Shown: piece after piece, positions 21,288-34,628 of the stretch | Layout of the letters: each line of letters starts with the position of its first letter | Numbering within the stretch: the stretch's first letter is position 1 | Assembly (NCBI GenBank): GCA_019915135.1 | Contig: JAHLMK010000030.1 | Coordinates: 124,001-188,000, forward strand | Origin: Strobilurus pachycystidiatus | Lineage: Eukaryota > Basidiomycota > Agaricomycetes > Agaricales > Physalacriaceae | Direction of reading: 5' to 3' | DNA: 64,000 nt | Translations under genes and position numbers: made by a program | The notes under the pieces: generated by a model | The model's database searches: none | What the model saw: the letters and a program-made list of their open reading frames with translations, nothing else | What the model was told of the DNA's origin: nothing

Positions 21288-23584
21288 CTACTCGTCTATT
21301 GACAACCGAGTCTTCTTTTCACCGTCACCGCCCACGCTGGACGTTTCGCTTCCCGGCTCAGTCTCCGGCTCATCCGCAATGATACCCTTTTTGTGTTGAT
21401 AGTACGCAAGGCAAAGCGCGGTGATGGGTGAGGCAAAGGCACAGGCTGACATGGTCTAGGTTAGCTCTTCCCATTTCCCCTGATCATGCGATCAAGCTCT
21501 CACCAGCTGCAGTCCAGTTTCCGGCGACGATGTTTGGCTGGTCGCTAATTTTGAAGACCGCAAGAGGAACAGTAGCGACGACCACTAAATTTGTGATCAT
21601 CAGCAAATTGAGAGACGCTTCTGGGCGGGGTGTGATACGTACGATACGCCAAGAAGTTATCCATCCCGCTGGCAAAGGATCGCGCCCCAGGATCGCCCGA
21701 GAAAGTCTCTTGTGTCCAGGCCCAGAACATGTTGGCAGTGGATTGCAAAGACCCGGTCAAGTAGTACAACTGCACGAGTACGAGTGAGTCCCAGTCTCCG
21801 CCACGAATCCAGACAAAAACGACTTACGAACCACCGGCCGGCACGATTTTTTGGGAATACTTCCGTCGTAGCGAGGATCACGAGGACAATGCCATTGACC
21901 GTCCCAGCAATGACAATAGTTGGCCAACGACGGCCTCGGAAGATTGTGTCGGAAGCCCAAGAGCTGCTGAGCATCAGGACAATGATGATTGCGGGCAAAC
22001 CAGCAGAGTAATTATCTGGTGTTACCCGTCAGTCATGATTTCTCGACCAAGATGATGAGGGCGTACTGATTTGTGGTATCGTGAAAGAGCCTGGCTGCCT
22101 TGTATTCCATGCTTTGAGCCACAGTGGGAGCGTGTCAGAAGGCCTGAAGGCAATCGAGTTGAATATGGACAGGGCCCAGATCATGTAAAGATCGGGGCGA
22201 AGAAGCCAACTCTTGACTTGTCCCCATGTGAACCCTCCTTGGCGGACACGGCCCTCCCTTCTGTTGCGATCGCGTGCAAGTTCCACGTCCTGTACACGGG
22301 TCAGAAAATCGATAGTTCAGATATCGCCGATTGGACTTACAGCAGCGGTGAAGATGAAGTTTGGCGTTTGGCGGGAGGGGACATCAGGGAGGAGGAGGAA
22401 TTGAGGCAATAGGATTGCGAGAGATATGACTCCGTCGATGATAAAAAGCTACAAGCCAAGCGTTAGGAGTCGGAAACACCTTCTTTGAGATCAAACTTAC
22501 CCATTGCCAGCCTCTCATTCCGTTTCGTCCGTCGAGACCTTGGTAGACGGCAGCCTGAAGGAAACTTCCAAACATCGGGCCCGCTGACACGCTAGTTAGC
22601 GTCGCATCAGCCATACGATATTAACAACTTACCAGAGGTAGCCATATTGATGATACCCAGACGCCGACCGAGCTCGTTCTTGGTATACCACCCGCCGGCC
22701 AGGTAGACAACTGACACAGTGATCAGTGTTACGAACTTGGTTGCGGAACGAAGAGAACATACTGGCAGAAAAATGACCACTTACGCGCGACGTCAGTTGA
22801 GCTACCTCTTTGGAAGGAACGACAAGAAAGCTCACGTTTCGAATACGCCGAGCAGGGCTCTGAGCACATACATATGCATAGCGGACGTCATCTTACATTG
22901 AGCAAACGTTACAATTGTCCATGCCAACTCGAGCGACCTGTTTCACCAATCAGTCAACAAGATAATGGTCTCTCAGACAACCGAACGTACGGAATGAGGT
23001 ATCGGGGGTGGACTCGAGTCAGAAGCATCTGGATTGGCATGATGGCAATCATGCAGGCTACCGAATAGACGGTTGTCGCATAATTCAGCTCTTCCCCGTA
23101 TAGATTGAGATCTTCCTTCATTCCTGAGAATCGAAGCAGTCGTCAGTGATGCTGCGGAACGTCTAGCAAGCTTGACTGACCGCTGACAAAAGCGGAGTTG
23201 AGATTTGCTCTAAGAGGAGTAGTCATCCGGTCAATAGCATGCTATGGCTGTAGAGGGTGTAAACGTACCTGTCTATCCATCTGATGAAGGTCCCCAAGCA
23301 TCCGAATCCGAGGATGAGTAGATCGGCTTTGAGTAGAAGTCTTTGTTCCTGTAAGCTCTGAGGTGAGCGTCGCGTCGTCGTGAGGCCTGGGACCGACACG
23401 TACCTCCTTTGGTTTGTCGAGGGTGTCCTGAGGAGCGGGAAGGCATCAGTTCGCACGTTCATACTCGAGAAAAACAGCGACGCACCCAAATATAATTCTT
23501 CCACGACTTTGGCTTGCCTTTGCTGTCCACTACGACGGTCGGCGCAACGTGTTCGACGTCGTTCTTGTCGACCTTTACCAACAT
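21288..23584 (-). CDS. MFS transporter, anion:cation symporter family (allantoate/pantothenate permease type)
   Basis: Many short exons, from MLVKVDKNDVEH (ATG 23584) to a stop at 21288. Assembled segments match the fungal ACS/Dal5-Tna1-Liz1 architecture: RLLLKADLLILGFGCLGTF (TM1), ANLNSAFVSGMKEDLNLYGE (the usual NxxxAxVSGMKEDLxLxG loop), YATTVYSVACMIAIMPIQ, VYLAGGWYTKNELGRR (family hallmark WYxxxExxxR), GWQWLFIIDGVISLAI, then the second six-helix half with SFTIPQINNYSAGLPAIIIV and QSTANMFWAWTQE. About 500 residues and twelve TM helices are expected, in the plasma membrane, importing a small carboxylate or vitamin with protons. The substrate cannot be fixed from sequence; pantothenate (Liz1-like) or allantoate/nicotinate are the likely choices. 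Confidence 0.8.
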
Positions 23585-24569
23585 CGTGGAACAACGTGAG
23601 AGGCAGACGTGGAGAAAGGCAGCTTCGTCGGCACTGGTACAACACTTATACCAGGTCTTCGAAAAAACGACAGTTGATCATACACAGGGACGCCGCACGA
23701 CAGCAAGCACGCCAGTTTGTGTCTGCATCACTCCCGGACCAATAGCTCTGAAAAGCGCTCCAATCTATCGTTGTTGTCGCTCATCGAAGGAACGTGAGTG
23801 GACAAGCCAATCGGCCGATTGTTAGGCATGATGCAGCAATAGGACCCAGCAATGGCGTGCGAGATGATTGCGAGATAAGTGCCATTTTATTTGATTTAGG
23901 TCCCTGGAGAGCACAGCTGTGGTCAGGCCGTGGTCTCGTTGTGGTGCACAAGGCGAATGCAGGAGGTGAGATTGCGCCTTTTGTCGTCGAAGTGAGACGC
24001 TATGGCGTATCGGATCACGGCTCGGTATTTCCGCGGTGGCGGTGCAACCGGTCCTTCGGTAGCCCATACATGTCGAAAGCACGTGCCCATCGTGAGGCAA
24101 GGCTTTCCTATTAGCTGCCAAGTCAAACCCAAACGAATTTGGTATGTAGCTGGCGGCGTCCATTTTCTGCAGAATCTGGCAGCGTCAGGCGAGCCTACTA
24201 GACTACTGCAAAAGTATGGCGCTGTGCTTTTCAGAGGGTCTGGTACCCCCTCGGCCGATTTCTAGAAATTGGTCAATGCCGCCGAGAAAAGCTCGAGGCA
24301 ACACACCTTCGAGGTCGGATTCGCTACTCTTTTTTCTTACCAGTGTACCTTCGCGGTGTACAGTTATTTCATTTGATAACATTGAACTCAAATTACCCAT
24401 ACACCTGAATAGTCTACACTGCATGGTTCGTTCCTATAAGTGAAAACTCGGCACTCGGCCGATGCTGCGTTGTAATGATCGCCTGCTCGACACCCATCCG
24501 TTGCATCTCAATTCGAACAAAGTCTTTGTAAGTGCAAACTGTTAAAGAAAACGCCCGTGTACTATACGC
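23585..24569. other. Intergenic, about 1 kb
   Basis: Only short mutually overlapping frames (up to 121 residues), none linked by splice sites. Upstream region of the transporter and 3' flank of the F-box-like gene. Confidence 0.4.
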
Positions 24570-25818
24570 TTACCAGTCTCTCAGCCAGGTGTCACTAGCC
24601 GGGACGGGTTTGAACTCTATAGTAAGCGGCATGTGGTAACACGCTTCAGCAAAGATGTCTGACACGATTCTCTGACTCTCAGTCAGGTCACCATTTCCCA
24701 CAAAGTACGTCATGAGTATGCGCACAAACTGGAGGGCGGACCAGGATGGATGCGACAGCGCCCGAGCCAGATCGGTAAGCTCTTCGCGAGGGGGGCAAAG
24801 GTCTGCCTCTAGGTCACCAAGCACGAGTGTGAGAGACTCGAGACGTGCATGGGACTGATGTGGATTGAATGTGGCAATATTGAACCAGTGCAGTAATCGC
24901 TTCGTGGAATGCTGAATTGTCACGTGAGGCACCAGCAGAAAGTTAGAAAAGAACGTGCCTATTGACAGAAAGTCAGTAGACTGTTTAGCGAAGCAAAGAC
25001 ATGACATTACAGTTAGGCGGTACGTTGCACAGATTGGTAATTTGTAGATATATCTTCTCCAGCGATGTAGTATGCGAAATAATGGCTTGGAGACTGTTCC
25101 AACTAGAAATGTCGAATGTACCACGCTCCGGTTCGTGAAACCAGAGCAGTACGAGGCGCCGAATTGAGAGTGGACGCAGGGATGAAAACAAGTGGAGTAC
25201 GGAGGAAGATCGCCGCACGATAATTTCAGACGCACTGGCAAAAGTGTAGTCTGGTGATCCCATGACAGCTTGGTGGCTCACAACGTTTACGAGGTCGAGG
25301 TAGATGAATGGTGCGCGGCGGAACTCGGAAAGAAAGGTCAACAATGCAGGCGCGGTCGTATGGTTTCCATCCAAGGTGATAGACAGAAATGCAACGGGAG
25401 ATAACAAGGAGGCAATCAGAGCGCAATGGGTTTCATCGTCAAGCTCAAAACTGGAACTGAGGACAATGGATTTGAGATGCGTGAAGTTGGCCAAGCAGCC
25501 CCGGATCGCGGGGCTTGATACAAGGATATAGTCGTCTGTGGGCGTGACATCCACAAAGACTTTCAGATGAATGGACCGAGCCGCAGACGCGACAGACGGG
25601 TCAACGGCCGCTAAGTTGATGATGTTGTTTGAAACAGGACAAAGTGTCGCCCAAGATCCCGCGAGCCGAATGTCCACATGCAAGTCACAGTAGAGAAACT
25701 TGCGCACTCTATCACCAAAAACGCGCGAAGTGGCAAGGAGCCCTCGAAGTGACGGCGAATCCGAGGCAAGTAGATCCACGACGGCATCGATCAGCTCTTG
25801 GGGAAGCTGAGAAGGCAT
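24570..25818 (-). CDS. F-box/LRR-like protein
   Basis: Starts MPSQLPQELIDAVVDLLASD, which fits a degenerate F-box (LPxELIxxVxDxL). Exon 1 runs to about 25011; a 52-bp intron (24959-25010) joins PPNC to TFFSNFLLVPHV; the second exon ends LRDW-stop at 24570. Irregular leucine-rich segments (LKSIVLSSSFEL, AFLSITLDGN, IRRLVLLWFHEP, LESLTLVLGDL) follow the F-box. About 400 residues, typical of the large Agaricomycete F-box families, which act as substrate adaptors of SCF ubiquitin ligases. The target is unknown. Confidence 0.7.
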
Positions 25819-28800
25819 CGAGAATGACTGTAGTGTAGTGCTATTTTCTCAAGGAATTACTCATCGCGGCAATCGATAGCACGAGAACTTTCAACACTCA
25901 CGTAGTACTTGGAGCTTCGTGTGTAGAAAAATACCAGTAAAGCGAATCGCAGCGAGCTAACCGAAGCTCGTCCTGGAGATAGTCTATGACAATGATAACC
26001 GGGGAGCAATATTGCTGCAACGACACAGAATGAACGAGCAGTGAAGGCAGTGCGCACGTCTGATGAGGGGAAGATGACGGTGAAAGCCAATGACGGTGGA
26101 AGCCACTGACAGTGCCAGTGAAAGGGGAGCCGTCGTATCACATGCTTGTGACGTATTTGCGCTCGGCACTGCCCGGCTTCTGGGCTTCTCTTTCTTTATT
26201 TCGCTCACATCGTCAAGAAGAGGAATTTTGGCCTACGTGTCGTATGTCATTTTCTTTGAGGCGCATGGAACCACTGGATGGGTGAGTGTCAGTCATGTCT
26301 CTGGTCCCACGTCGGAAGTGAAGGATCCACCGCGTCACTTTGAGACGTGGCTTCTATATTGCTGAAAGCCTGGCGTTCTCCTCTTGTGAAAGCGCCACGC
26401 GGGTAACTCGGTTCCCTACCTGCAGTATGCATGAGGAGTGTGGCGCGTAGGGCGCGCGCGAACTACTCGTTATTCGCGCCAACCGTTCGGCATTGGCCGT
26501 TTTCCTTGAAATTCCATCAACCTTAGTTTCACCAGGCCGCATACTGATCTTACTCTCAGTGTACCGGTAGCTGTCGCTTTGCACATCCCTAGAAAATCTT
26601 GGGAAACCTTTCCACCTCTAGAAATCACGGGCGACCACTCAGCTCTCTCCGGAAAGGAATCTCGGCTAGGAGCATCTTAGGCGCTCTGATGCGCACTTGT
26701 CAAATACGGCCTTGGTGCGCCCGAAATTCTGCCTAAGCCGTCTGGAAATTCTCCACGCCATAATGTCATAGCTCTGCGCCTCACAGTTTTGAACCTTATC
26801 TACATCAGCCACTCGGAAGCAGCGTATCCGCCTTTGGGTCAAGTATTGATATTCGTGCGTGGAATCCTTGTCTAGCTCGCCTTCATGATGCAGAATCCAT
26901 GGAATCACCCATCGGTTCTTGAAGTCCATTTGGCTCTGGCATATGCCGCTTGAGGCAAAGCAAACGCCAATTACATTCGTCCATGATGAACGGGTCGTCT
27001 TAGAGCTCGCCACTGCTCCCCCGATACCCGCAGCTTTGCACATGAGCCTCTGGTTCTTAATCTCAGATGGGTCCTCTGACTTAGGCACGCGATGTGGTCT
27101 GCTACTAGTGGCCTGTTTGCCTCGCTCGCATGCGCCAGCCGCCGCCACTGCAGTACTGGCAAATCCCGTTATACTCCCGCTCTTGGTGCGCAGAGGTCTT
27201 CTCATGGGTAGGTCATCCAGCTACCGCATTTGCAAAAGGCTCCTGTTCACGCGAGTGTTAGCGGCGCATGCCTCGTCTGCCTTTCAGGATCTCACGCTGA
27301 TGTACGAACCTCAGGTCCGGTCCTGAAGGTGTGGCGAGGTACCAAATGCGCCGCCATCACTATAGTGTTTCCCGAAGTTCGAGGAAACTTTATTCGAGGG
27401 CAAACATTCCCGACGAACCAGACGAACGATTCGGCACGTCGTCAGGCTACGAGATGACTCAGTGGGGGTTTCTCTCTTTCCGGTGACGCGGTGTCTTCGG
27501 CGAGCAACCACATCTCAGCATCGTTTGGCGCCCAATTCATCGCCTCGTACCCATCCCTGGTACAAAAATTGCAAGGGCGGCGTTGTAGATCTACTTCCTC
27601 ATTCGGTTGATTGTCGGCTTCCTCCCGGACATATCACCTGTCAATGGTCGGTGTTCTCATGTCGTAAACCACCGCCTCAAAGACAACTACCTCCCAGGGT
27701 TGTCGCACCCGAGAGAACCTGCAGAGTGGTATAGTACGCTTGGTTCGAGTTCGAGTTCGGCCTCGGGTGCAGAACGCCTCCCCCAGCTGTAAGGAGGTAA
27801 ACAAACACAGGGTTCGTGTTTCCAGAAGGCAAAACTCGTTCTTTTGTGCCGACATCATGGCTTCTTGGTTCCGACATTGTTTGCCATCCGCGAAGACCCT
27901 GCGCGCTTTAACACCTCCTCTGGCAGTTGTACGTTGTACATCATGCTTTGAACTTGCCTACTTGATAAGATCCCCGTTTCTGGCAAGGGGATTAGCCGAG
28001 AGACTCTTGCGCGTATATTCGATAGTACCGAATTCGCCTCAAAAAGGTCGCCTACTTTCCGCATTCGGATCCATGCTCTGGTTACCTCTAGGCTGATGGC
28101 TTGCCGGGCACGGGAGACGCCTTCCTCCACATGACGAGTGAAATGTGGCCTCATCATACGCATGTGAGGTCTATCGCTGACAGCAACTTACGATATCCCG
28201 AAGGTCTCACGAACATCAGAAGGGGGATCAACTAGGGCACATCATGTACTTACGGTCTTTTGGGTTTGATTTCGTCTGGTTCGGTCTTAGGCAGAGGTAC
28301 CTTGGATCTAGAACTCACAGTCGCAAGTCATGAACTTCGGGACGCTTGATATGTTGAGAGACAAGGACGAATCGTTTGCTGCATGCGCATGTCGTCAAAA
28401 TTTACTAGGAACAATTCAGGGCCTAGCCCATGGTAGGAACTCATTCCAGATTTCTCTCTCCTCGAAGAGGGTATGAGCACACCACGCGTTCCTTGTATGC
28501 TGATGTTACTGCTTCTCAATCCCCGTCCCCATCCACTCCCTTGGCACACCATTACGGCACCGAGATGCGGTACATATTCGGACTCATCCAACAATTCAAT
28601 ACGCAGGTATTTAAACCTGCCAGGAATTTAGGCTCTTTGATGCCGTTCGATAATACAAATTTCAGAGCGGAACATACTGCGATGTGATCCGCCTTCATGT
28701 ACACTGCGACTAGTGTAAAGTATGTGGCTGAAGGAAAGATACTTGACAGTGATTCGGAAGTTGTCCGCATCACGCAGACGTGGCGCGAGAGCTTTTGATT

Positions 28801-29650
28801 GGGCAGAGGGCTAGGACGGACTGGCCCGGATGCAAAGACAGAAACGGGGGATGTGGAAGAGTAGGGAACAGCGAAGAAGAGCCGTTACCGCAACCCAACC
28901 CTTGGTACATTCTCACGACGGCCTTCATAATAATGAGGGAATTCCGCAACTCGCGCGTCCCCCACCGCCATCATATCCTGCAAACGTTGCCTCTGTCTTT
29001 ACAGCATTCGCTCTTTGACCAAGTTCGAATGTATTATCAAAGTTCAGTACACTCGATCGTGATCAGCCCACCCATATGATAATGGGGCTCGAATTTGCTT
29101 TTACCCCACACCGTAGCAGGAAGCGTCATGTCATGCATGTCATCCCACGCTCCAAGCGGTGTGAGTCCCCTGCGCCTGGATCTACCTCCCTCCGTGTTGG
29201 CAGGAGCAGGGTATAGATGGGTCCAGCGCAGCACTGGGAGCATCGAGTGTCCTCGACTCCCGGCGCGACCAGAACACCTGCAGAACATCATCGAAGGATT
29301 TGATTCTAAGTATAGGAAGTCTCCATGTGATTTCACCTAGGGATGCATACGCCAAGCCCTTTCGAGCCAGGTCCTTCGTTCCTATTTTTATCAGGACACG
29401 ATCGTATTCAGTGACACCGCCTGTAGACATTAGATAGCGACGAGATTACGATTAATTTTTAGCTAGTACGGAGACGACACATAAGACCCTAGCGAAGGAA
29501 AATCAGAGGAGAGCAAGAAAGAAAAACGAAACGACTAAAGCAATACGAGATGAAGCTACAGTACGGATTGGTACGTTGTACAAGTTAAGACAGCAAGACG
29601 AGCAAGACAGAAAGAGCAACAACACGACGAAATCAAAGTCCATGGACGGT
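25819..29650. other. Gene-poor stretch of about 3.8 kb
   Basis: The longest frames are 26666-27205 (-, 179 residues), 26919-27326 (+, antisense to it), 27855-28163 (-, 102 residues, MRMMRPHFTRHVEEG...) and a short frame from 29430 (-, MSTGGVTEYDRVLIK). None shows a domain or clear exon partner. The 27855-28163 and 29430 frames have natural-looking composition and may be gene relics. No tRNA or tandem repeat noticed. Confidence 0.4.
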
Positions 29651-30990
29651 TCACGTATCTATTCTTTCCCTATTCCATTGGAAGCCTGCCTCGATGGGAG
29701 GGATACCAGCGGACGCCGAGGTGAGATTGGAGAGTGGAGGTAGGGCAGCACGGGGTCCTGGACGCGGGTAGGCGCCTGATTCATCCCTGAGTGCGGGTGA
29801 GGAGGTGTACTGCCTCCCTTCGAAGGCCGCACCACTCGTGCCGGTGCCCGTCCCCGGGTACGTGTTCGCAGTGCCACTCCCAGGGAAGAAGTTGGAAGGA
29901 ATGTTGGGGAAGGGATACTGCGCGCTGCCAGTTGGAGATGGGGCGCTCGACGGAGAGTAAGACGTTGGCGAGTAGGATTTAGGGGACGGCGCGGGACGAT
30001 CGGAGAGCCACGATGGGTGACCTCCGCTGGATCCGTTGGCGGAATACGGACCATGCCCCGGCCCATGATGGCTGTGTGCGTGGTCGTTGTTGTATTGAGA
30101 CATTCCGTACGGAGGATACGAGTTTTGAGTCAAACGGGAGGCGGAGGCAGAGTGGCCGAGGCCGCGATGGTGGTGGTGATCGTTGAAAGAACCAAGACGT
30201 TCGGAATGCGACGCGCCGTGGGACGATGAGAATGGGAAGGTCGAGAGACGTGTGTGACCGCTGCCGATGCCCGACTCAAAGTGGGAGTTCAGCGTGCGCG
30301 GAATGGCGAGGTCAAAGGCGTCTTGTGGTGAGTCAGACGACGCAGATGATGGCGAGGGTTCGCTGAAATCACCAAGCGGACTCATGTCATCGCCGAGCTC
30401 GCCCGCATCAGGGCGCCCCAACGGATCCGTCTTTCTCTTTTTACGCGAGTTGTTCGGGCGACGACGATAGACGTAGTCAGGGTACTTGGAGTTGAAGTTC
30501 TCCTTCAGCTGCTTCGCCTGGTCGAGGTAGAACTGCTTGTCCGCCTGATGGAAAAGAGTGTAAGAGACAGAATGCGGCGCCAAGGCGGGCTACGTACCGC
30601 GGACATGGTGGTCCATTCTTTGCTCAGAATTTTGCTGATTTCGCCCGTGCGCATAGACTGGTTCTCTGCCGAGACCTGAGGACGGCGGCGCCTCGCGAAG
30701 ATCATAAACGCGTTCATGGGGCGCTTGGGCGTCCCGTCAGCGTTGAGGCTCTGCGACGTGAGGGAGCCGTCGTCTGTCTGGCGCGTGAGATACGGGTGGA
30801 AGCGTGAGGAGGGGGATGGGCGCGCACCGTCCTGTTCGTCGTTGGGTTTCTGCTCGTTGTTGTAGTAGCCATCGTCCGAGCCAGACTGGGAGCCGCGGTC
30901 GTCGCGACGCTCGGACTTGGTGGTGGGGGACGGGACGGGGGCATTAGAGCTAAATGGAGGACGGGGAGTGTATTGGTCGAAGCGATTCAT
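29651..30990 (-). CDS. HMG-box (SOX/MATA-type) transcription factor
   Basis: Two exons: 30990-30599 and 30545-29651, with a 53-bp intron (30546-30598). The HMG box spans the splice: KRPMNAFMIFARRRRPQVSA, then GEISKILSKEWTTM, and after the intron FYLDQAKQLKENFNSKYPDY followed by VYRRRPNNSRKKRK. This is the sequence-specific HMG type (RPMNAFMIFxRxxR), which bends DNA in the nucleus. The N-terminus is charged; the C-terminus is a long Ser/Pro/His/Gly-rich region. In mushrooms, similar single-box proteins (such as the Pcc1 and Prf1-like groups) control mating and fruiting genes, so a role in sexual development is a reasonable inference. Confidence 0.85.
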
Positions 30991-33900
30991 GGAGTGCTGT
31001 ATAGAAATATGAATAAGAAATATGAATTGGATGATGGCTGAATTGAACACACGAAGGATGAGGTCAGGTAAGGCTAAGTCAATGTCGAGGTCGTGATGCT
31101 CTGAGCGGAGTTGGGTGCGGGACGGGCAGTGTCGACGAGGAGCAGGTGGAGGGAAAGAGAGATTGGGCTCCTCTTTGTGACGGTTTTGTAATGCTTGGAG
31201 GTACAAACCAGGTGCCGGACTAATCCTGGTAATAACCAGGTTCGACGATTCGCCCTAAGCCAGGTATTCGCATCTGCAAACCACGTCCAAATCCGCGCAA
31301 AGCCGGTTTGATCTGTCCGCTAACCTGGTTCAGTCCGCCTCACCTGACCGCACCCAGGCACGTCGTCGCTGCTGGGTACCGCCTTCCGTTGGCGTACCGA
31401 CCGTATTGCGTCCCGAGACAGCCAGGACACTCGTATCCTACGCCCATAATTGTTGTCTTGCACGTAGTCAAACGAAAACCACAGCACGAACCACCTGACG
31501 GACGGTCCATATCCAGGGTCTGACATAATCAGGACCCCCGATTCTCGATAGATCTGACCGGCAAGTTCCCCTTGATGTCCCCATCCATCAACGGAGTGCG
31601 AGCATTTTTCTTTCTCTTTCGGCGTTTCACGCTTGGGAAGATGTCAATATTTCCTTTCCTCGACATTTCATAATCCATTTCCAATCCCCACAAAGGCTGT
31701 GCTGCACGTATTTTCCATCTCACACCCTCGGTGATCTACTGTGCCTGTTCTTCTCAGTGTGCCCTTCCACTGAATGGCATTCACATCCGCGAATTCAATT
31801 CTATGTGCGCGCTAAAAGACCGGAAATGAATAGGATTGTCGTCCAGAAGCGCACCCTCCATCCTCAAGCCACACGTCAACGATGACACGATGCTTAAAAA
31901 TCCCATATCCCTCGGAGCATCAACTCGTCGCACCCGTCTTGTACGCCGCTTTGAGCGCGTGGCTTCGGATTTCTCCAGGCGGCGCCCCCGCCGTTCGGGA
32001 GAACCCAGAGTCTCCGACAGTTATGGAGACGGATAGCGCCCACATACGGCACCACCCTCCCACGAGGCTGTGAACTCTCCGTGCGCGGCGAGTACTGGGT
32101 CCAACGCCCACGGCGACCGAGCCCCAAGTGCCGCTTAACGCGTGGGTTGATCGTGTCATCCCCGCTGCTAAAGATAACGATCTCATGTTGCTTTGTCTTT
32201 TTTTTTTCACTGCAACGTCACGCACTTTTGAAAGATACGCGATTACTCCGTGAAAGCATGCAGGTCGATGTAGCTGATATGGACATCCCGTCTCCTTTAG
32301 AGGGTGGGAAAGGCAGGTAAGGGGACCTAGAGGGGAAGTCGAATTAGTCTGGAACGTTCCCGTTACCCAGGTTCGCGTACGCACGAGGAAGACCCGACCC
32401 CAGAGCTGCTCGAGGTAGAACCAGCACGATTAGGAAGGTAGCCACAGACCCAAGATCCAAGACCCCCAACCAACAGCGTCGACCGTCTTGCCCACATCCA
32501 TATGATTCTCGGATGTCCTAGGGAAGTCTGTGATGTCCGCGGTCAGCTAGAAATCCAGGGCCCAAGATATGGCGCGAGGACGAAATCATGCGAGACTGAG
32601 ACGGCGCGTGGGTGGGATGGGAATGATCAAGAGAGACGAGGAATTGACATCTAGATATATGCCAGATATCTGAATTCAAAGCGAAAACGAGCACACATTC
32701 ACTTGGTTTCTATTATGATAAGTTGACCCCTCTCTAGGCTCGGCGTGAATGGGCACTGTGTGATACGAACTCTGTGCCATAAAAATGGTGACGGAGAGGA
32801 TTACAGTATCGCGTAGCGCGTATCATATTGGAAGTGCGTCACATCGATCAGGAGCGAATTGAATTGGACAAGCACAGTCTATAGGTGCCGGCGTGGTATC
32901 GATGAGTTGTAGGTCCATGAGTGACCAAAATTCAGAAGCCGAGAGCGCGAGGTATTCTGTATTCAGTGTGTGTGTAAAGGTGAGAACTTGTGACAAAAGT
33001 AATGTTCGGCAGATGAGACTATGTCCCGGACCCACAGAGCATCCTAAATTGGCTTCAGTCACAGTTCCACTCGGGAAGGGGAGGAGGTGCTCAAAGCGAC
33101 GCGAGAGATCGTGTGCTCGTCACATTGTCCCTTCCTATGAGCGTAGTCAGCACCAGGGGGCGAGAGCAAGCTGCAATGCCATCGAAGTCGTGTGTGAGGA
33201 GATGCCGATCAAGCCGCAGCTGCAGCTTGGACATTTACGCGGGGTTACAATCATGATGGCGCGCCTTCATGACTTCCCGTGTTTGACGCGGTGCAATTTC
33301 GCTTGTGATTGTGGACGGTCTAGACTCGCAGCTCAGAAATTATACAAGGAAAGCAAACGTCTCGAATGGTTCGTGTACTCCTCTCCATTCGTGAAGGGCG
33401 GCTAGTGTTCCGGGTCCCAAGTTTGTCGATGTGTGCCACTGCTGCGATCAAGAGTCATTGGGGTTGGCTTGAACCTCGCGCGGTATTCAAGCCAAGTATC
33501 AGAAGTCTGCTTGCTTGATTCCAGAGTCTAGGTAAGGGTAAAGGATCTCTGTCGGCGCGTCGGACTTTGGACTTGACACTCCCGCTCTTCGTCATTGAGC
33601 TTTCCTCTTCAAGCTTAAGACTTCCGTTACAGAAAGGGCACGTCGCTATTTCCCCACTGATGGGTGTTGTACGTACGCGTTCCTTCGAACAGTTGGCATA
33701 TGATGAAGCTGATTGTATCCAGAGTAAGATCATCGCACTAATGACAGCCTCGCGTCCATGGTCAGACGCCCGCAAAATTTTGAGGGTACAAGTTTGACGT
33801 TCCTTCTTCCCCAACTTTCAGCGTTATCCGCTAGTCAAGTACGTAGGCTTCAACGAGGCAAGTGGTTTGGAGAGCCTTCTCCGCCGCACAGCTGAGCCTT

Positions 33901-34628
33901 CTCTTCCTAGTGCTCTTAACTTGAAAGTCCGGTTTTTCCTCCTTCGGAATTAGAAGACAGGATTATTACACTCATGCTGGGCGGGTAATTCCTGATAGCA
34001 TGCCACTATCCGGGTCCGGATGCTCCGCACGACGGGGACGTGCCTAGCGCCGGACAATACCGACGCAGAGATCGACTCCGAGCTTCGTTTCCTGATCCGC
34101 CTCTGGTGGTCCGAGGAATACGAGAGCGCTATGAAGACGTACATGTACAGTAGGATCGGCAATGTCTTTATAGATTTACCTAAGACTTTGTGTTCTTCGA
34201 AGAAACGTGCATTAGTGTGTCCTTTGTTCGCTAATGTATAGAGACGATGTCAAAGGAACGTGCTGGAGGAGAGATCCAACGATATTCTTTCCTGCCCTTT
34301 GTCTATGCCTGACTAGCCAGCGCATCCGACTTGTAACACCAGGCACGCAAAGCGTCTGAAGACAGTGTTATAGGAGAGGAACCTAAGTGAATTACCCATA
34401 TCTAGGACTTGAGGCACCCAGGCAGTAGCATCATGAATCGACAGTCCGCTCAAAGGACTCTGGTTTACCATAAGCATCTATATTACGGTGATTAGCACAG
34501 ATTCGTCTTGGTCTCAATTACTCGTACGCTAGCCAACTAGCAAACTAGCTTCAGGTGCATGTCCTTGCTTCCCTCTAACGGTCAACAGAGGCCGTACGCT
34601 ACCATACACCACGTCCAATGGCCTGCCG
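30991..34628. other. Long gene-poor stretch upstream of the HMG gene, about 3.6 kb
   Basis: It holds the upstream region of the HMG gene, with a cluster of CCAGGT/ACCTGG words at about 31208-31350. Frames at 31920-32384 (-), 32893-33405 (+, 170 residues) and 33455-33814 (-) show no known motif and no spliced continuation. Long upstream regions are common for fungal developmental regulators. Confidence 0.4.
31208..31350. promoter_or_regulatory. Cluster of CCAGGT motifs upstream of the HMG gene
   Basis: At least five copies of CCAGGT or its complement in about 140 bp, including the inverted pair CCTGGTAATAACCAGG. Spacing and repetition suggest binding sites, but no factor is known to me. Confidence 0.3.

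Noticed and set aside
26666..27205. 179-residue minus-strand frame
   Set aside because: Overlaps an equally long antisense frame; no domain, no splice partners, no promoter signal. Kept only as a note in the gene-poor stretch.
31920..32384. 154-residue minus-strand frame
   Set aside because: No recognisable features; lies in the long upstream region of the HMG gene with overlapping frames on the other strand.
32893..33405. 170-residue plus-strand frame
   Set aside because: Composition looks like translated non-coding DNA; no motif or neighbouring exon.
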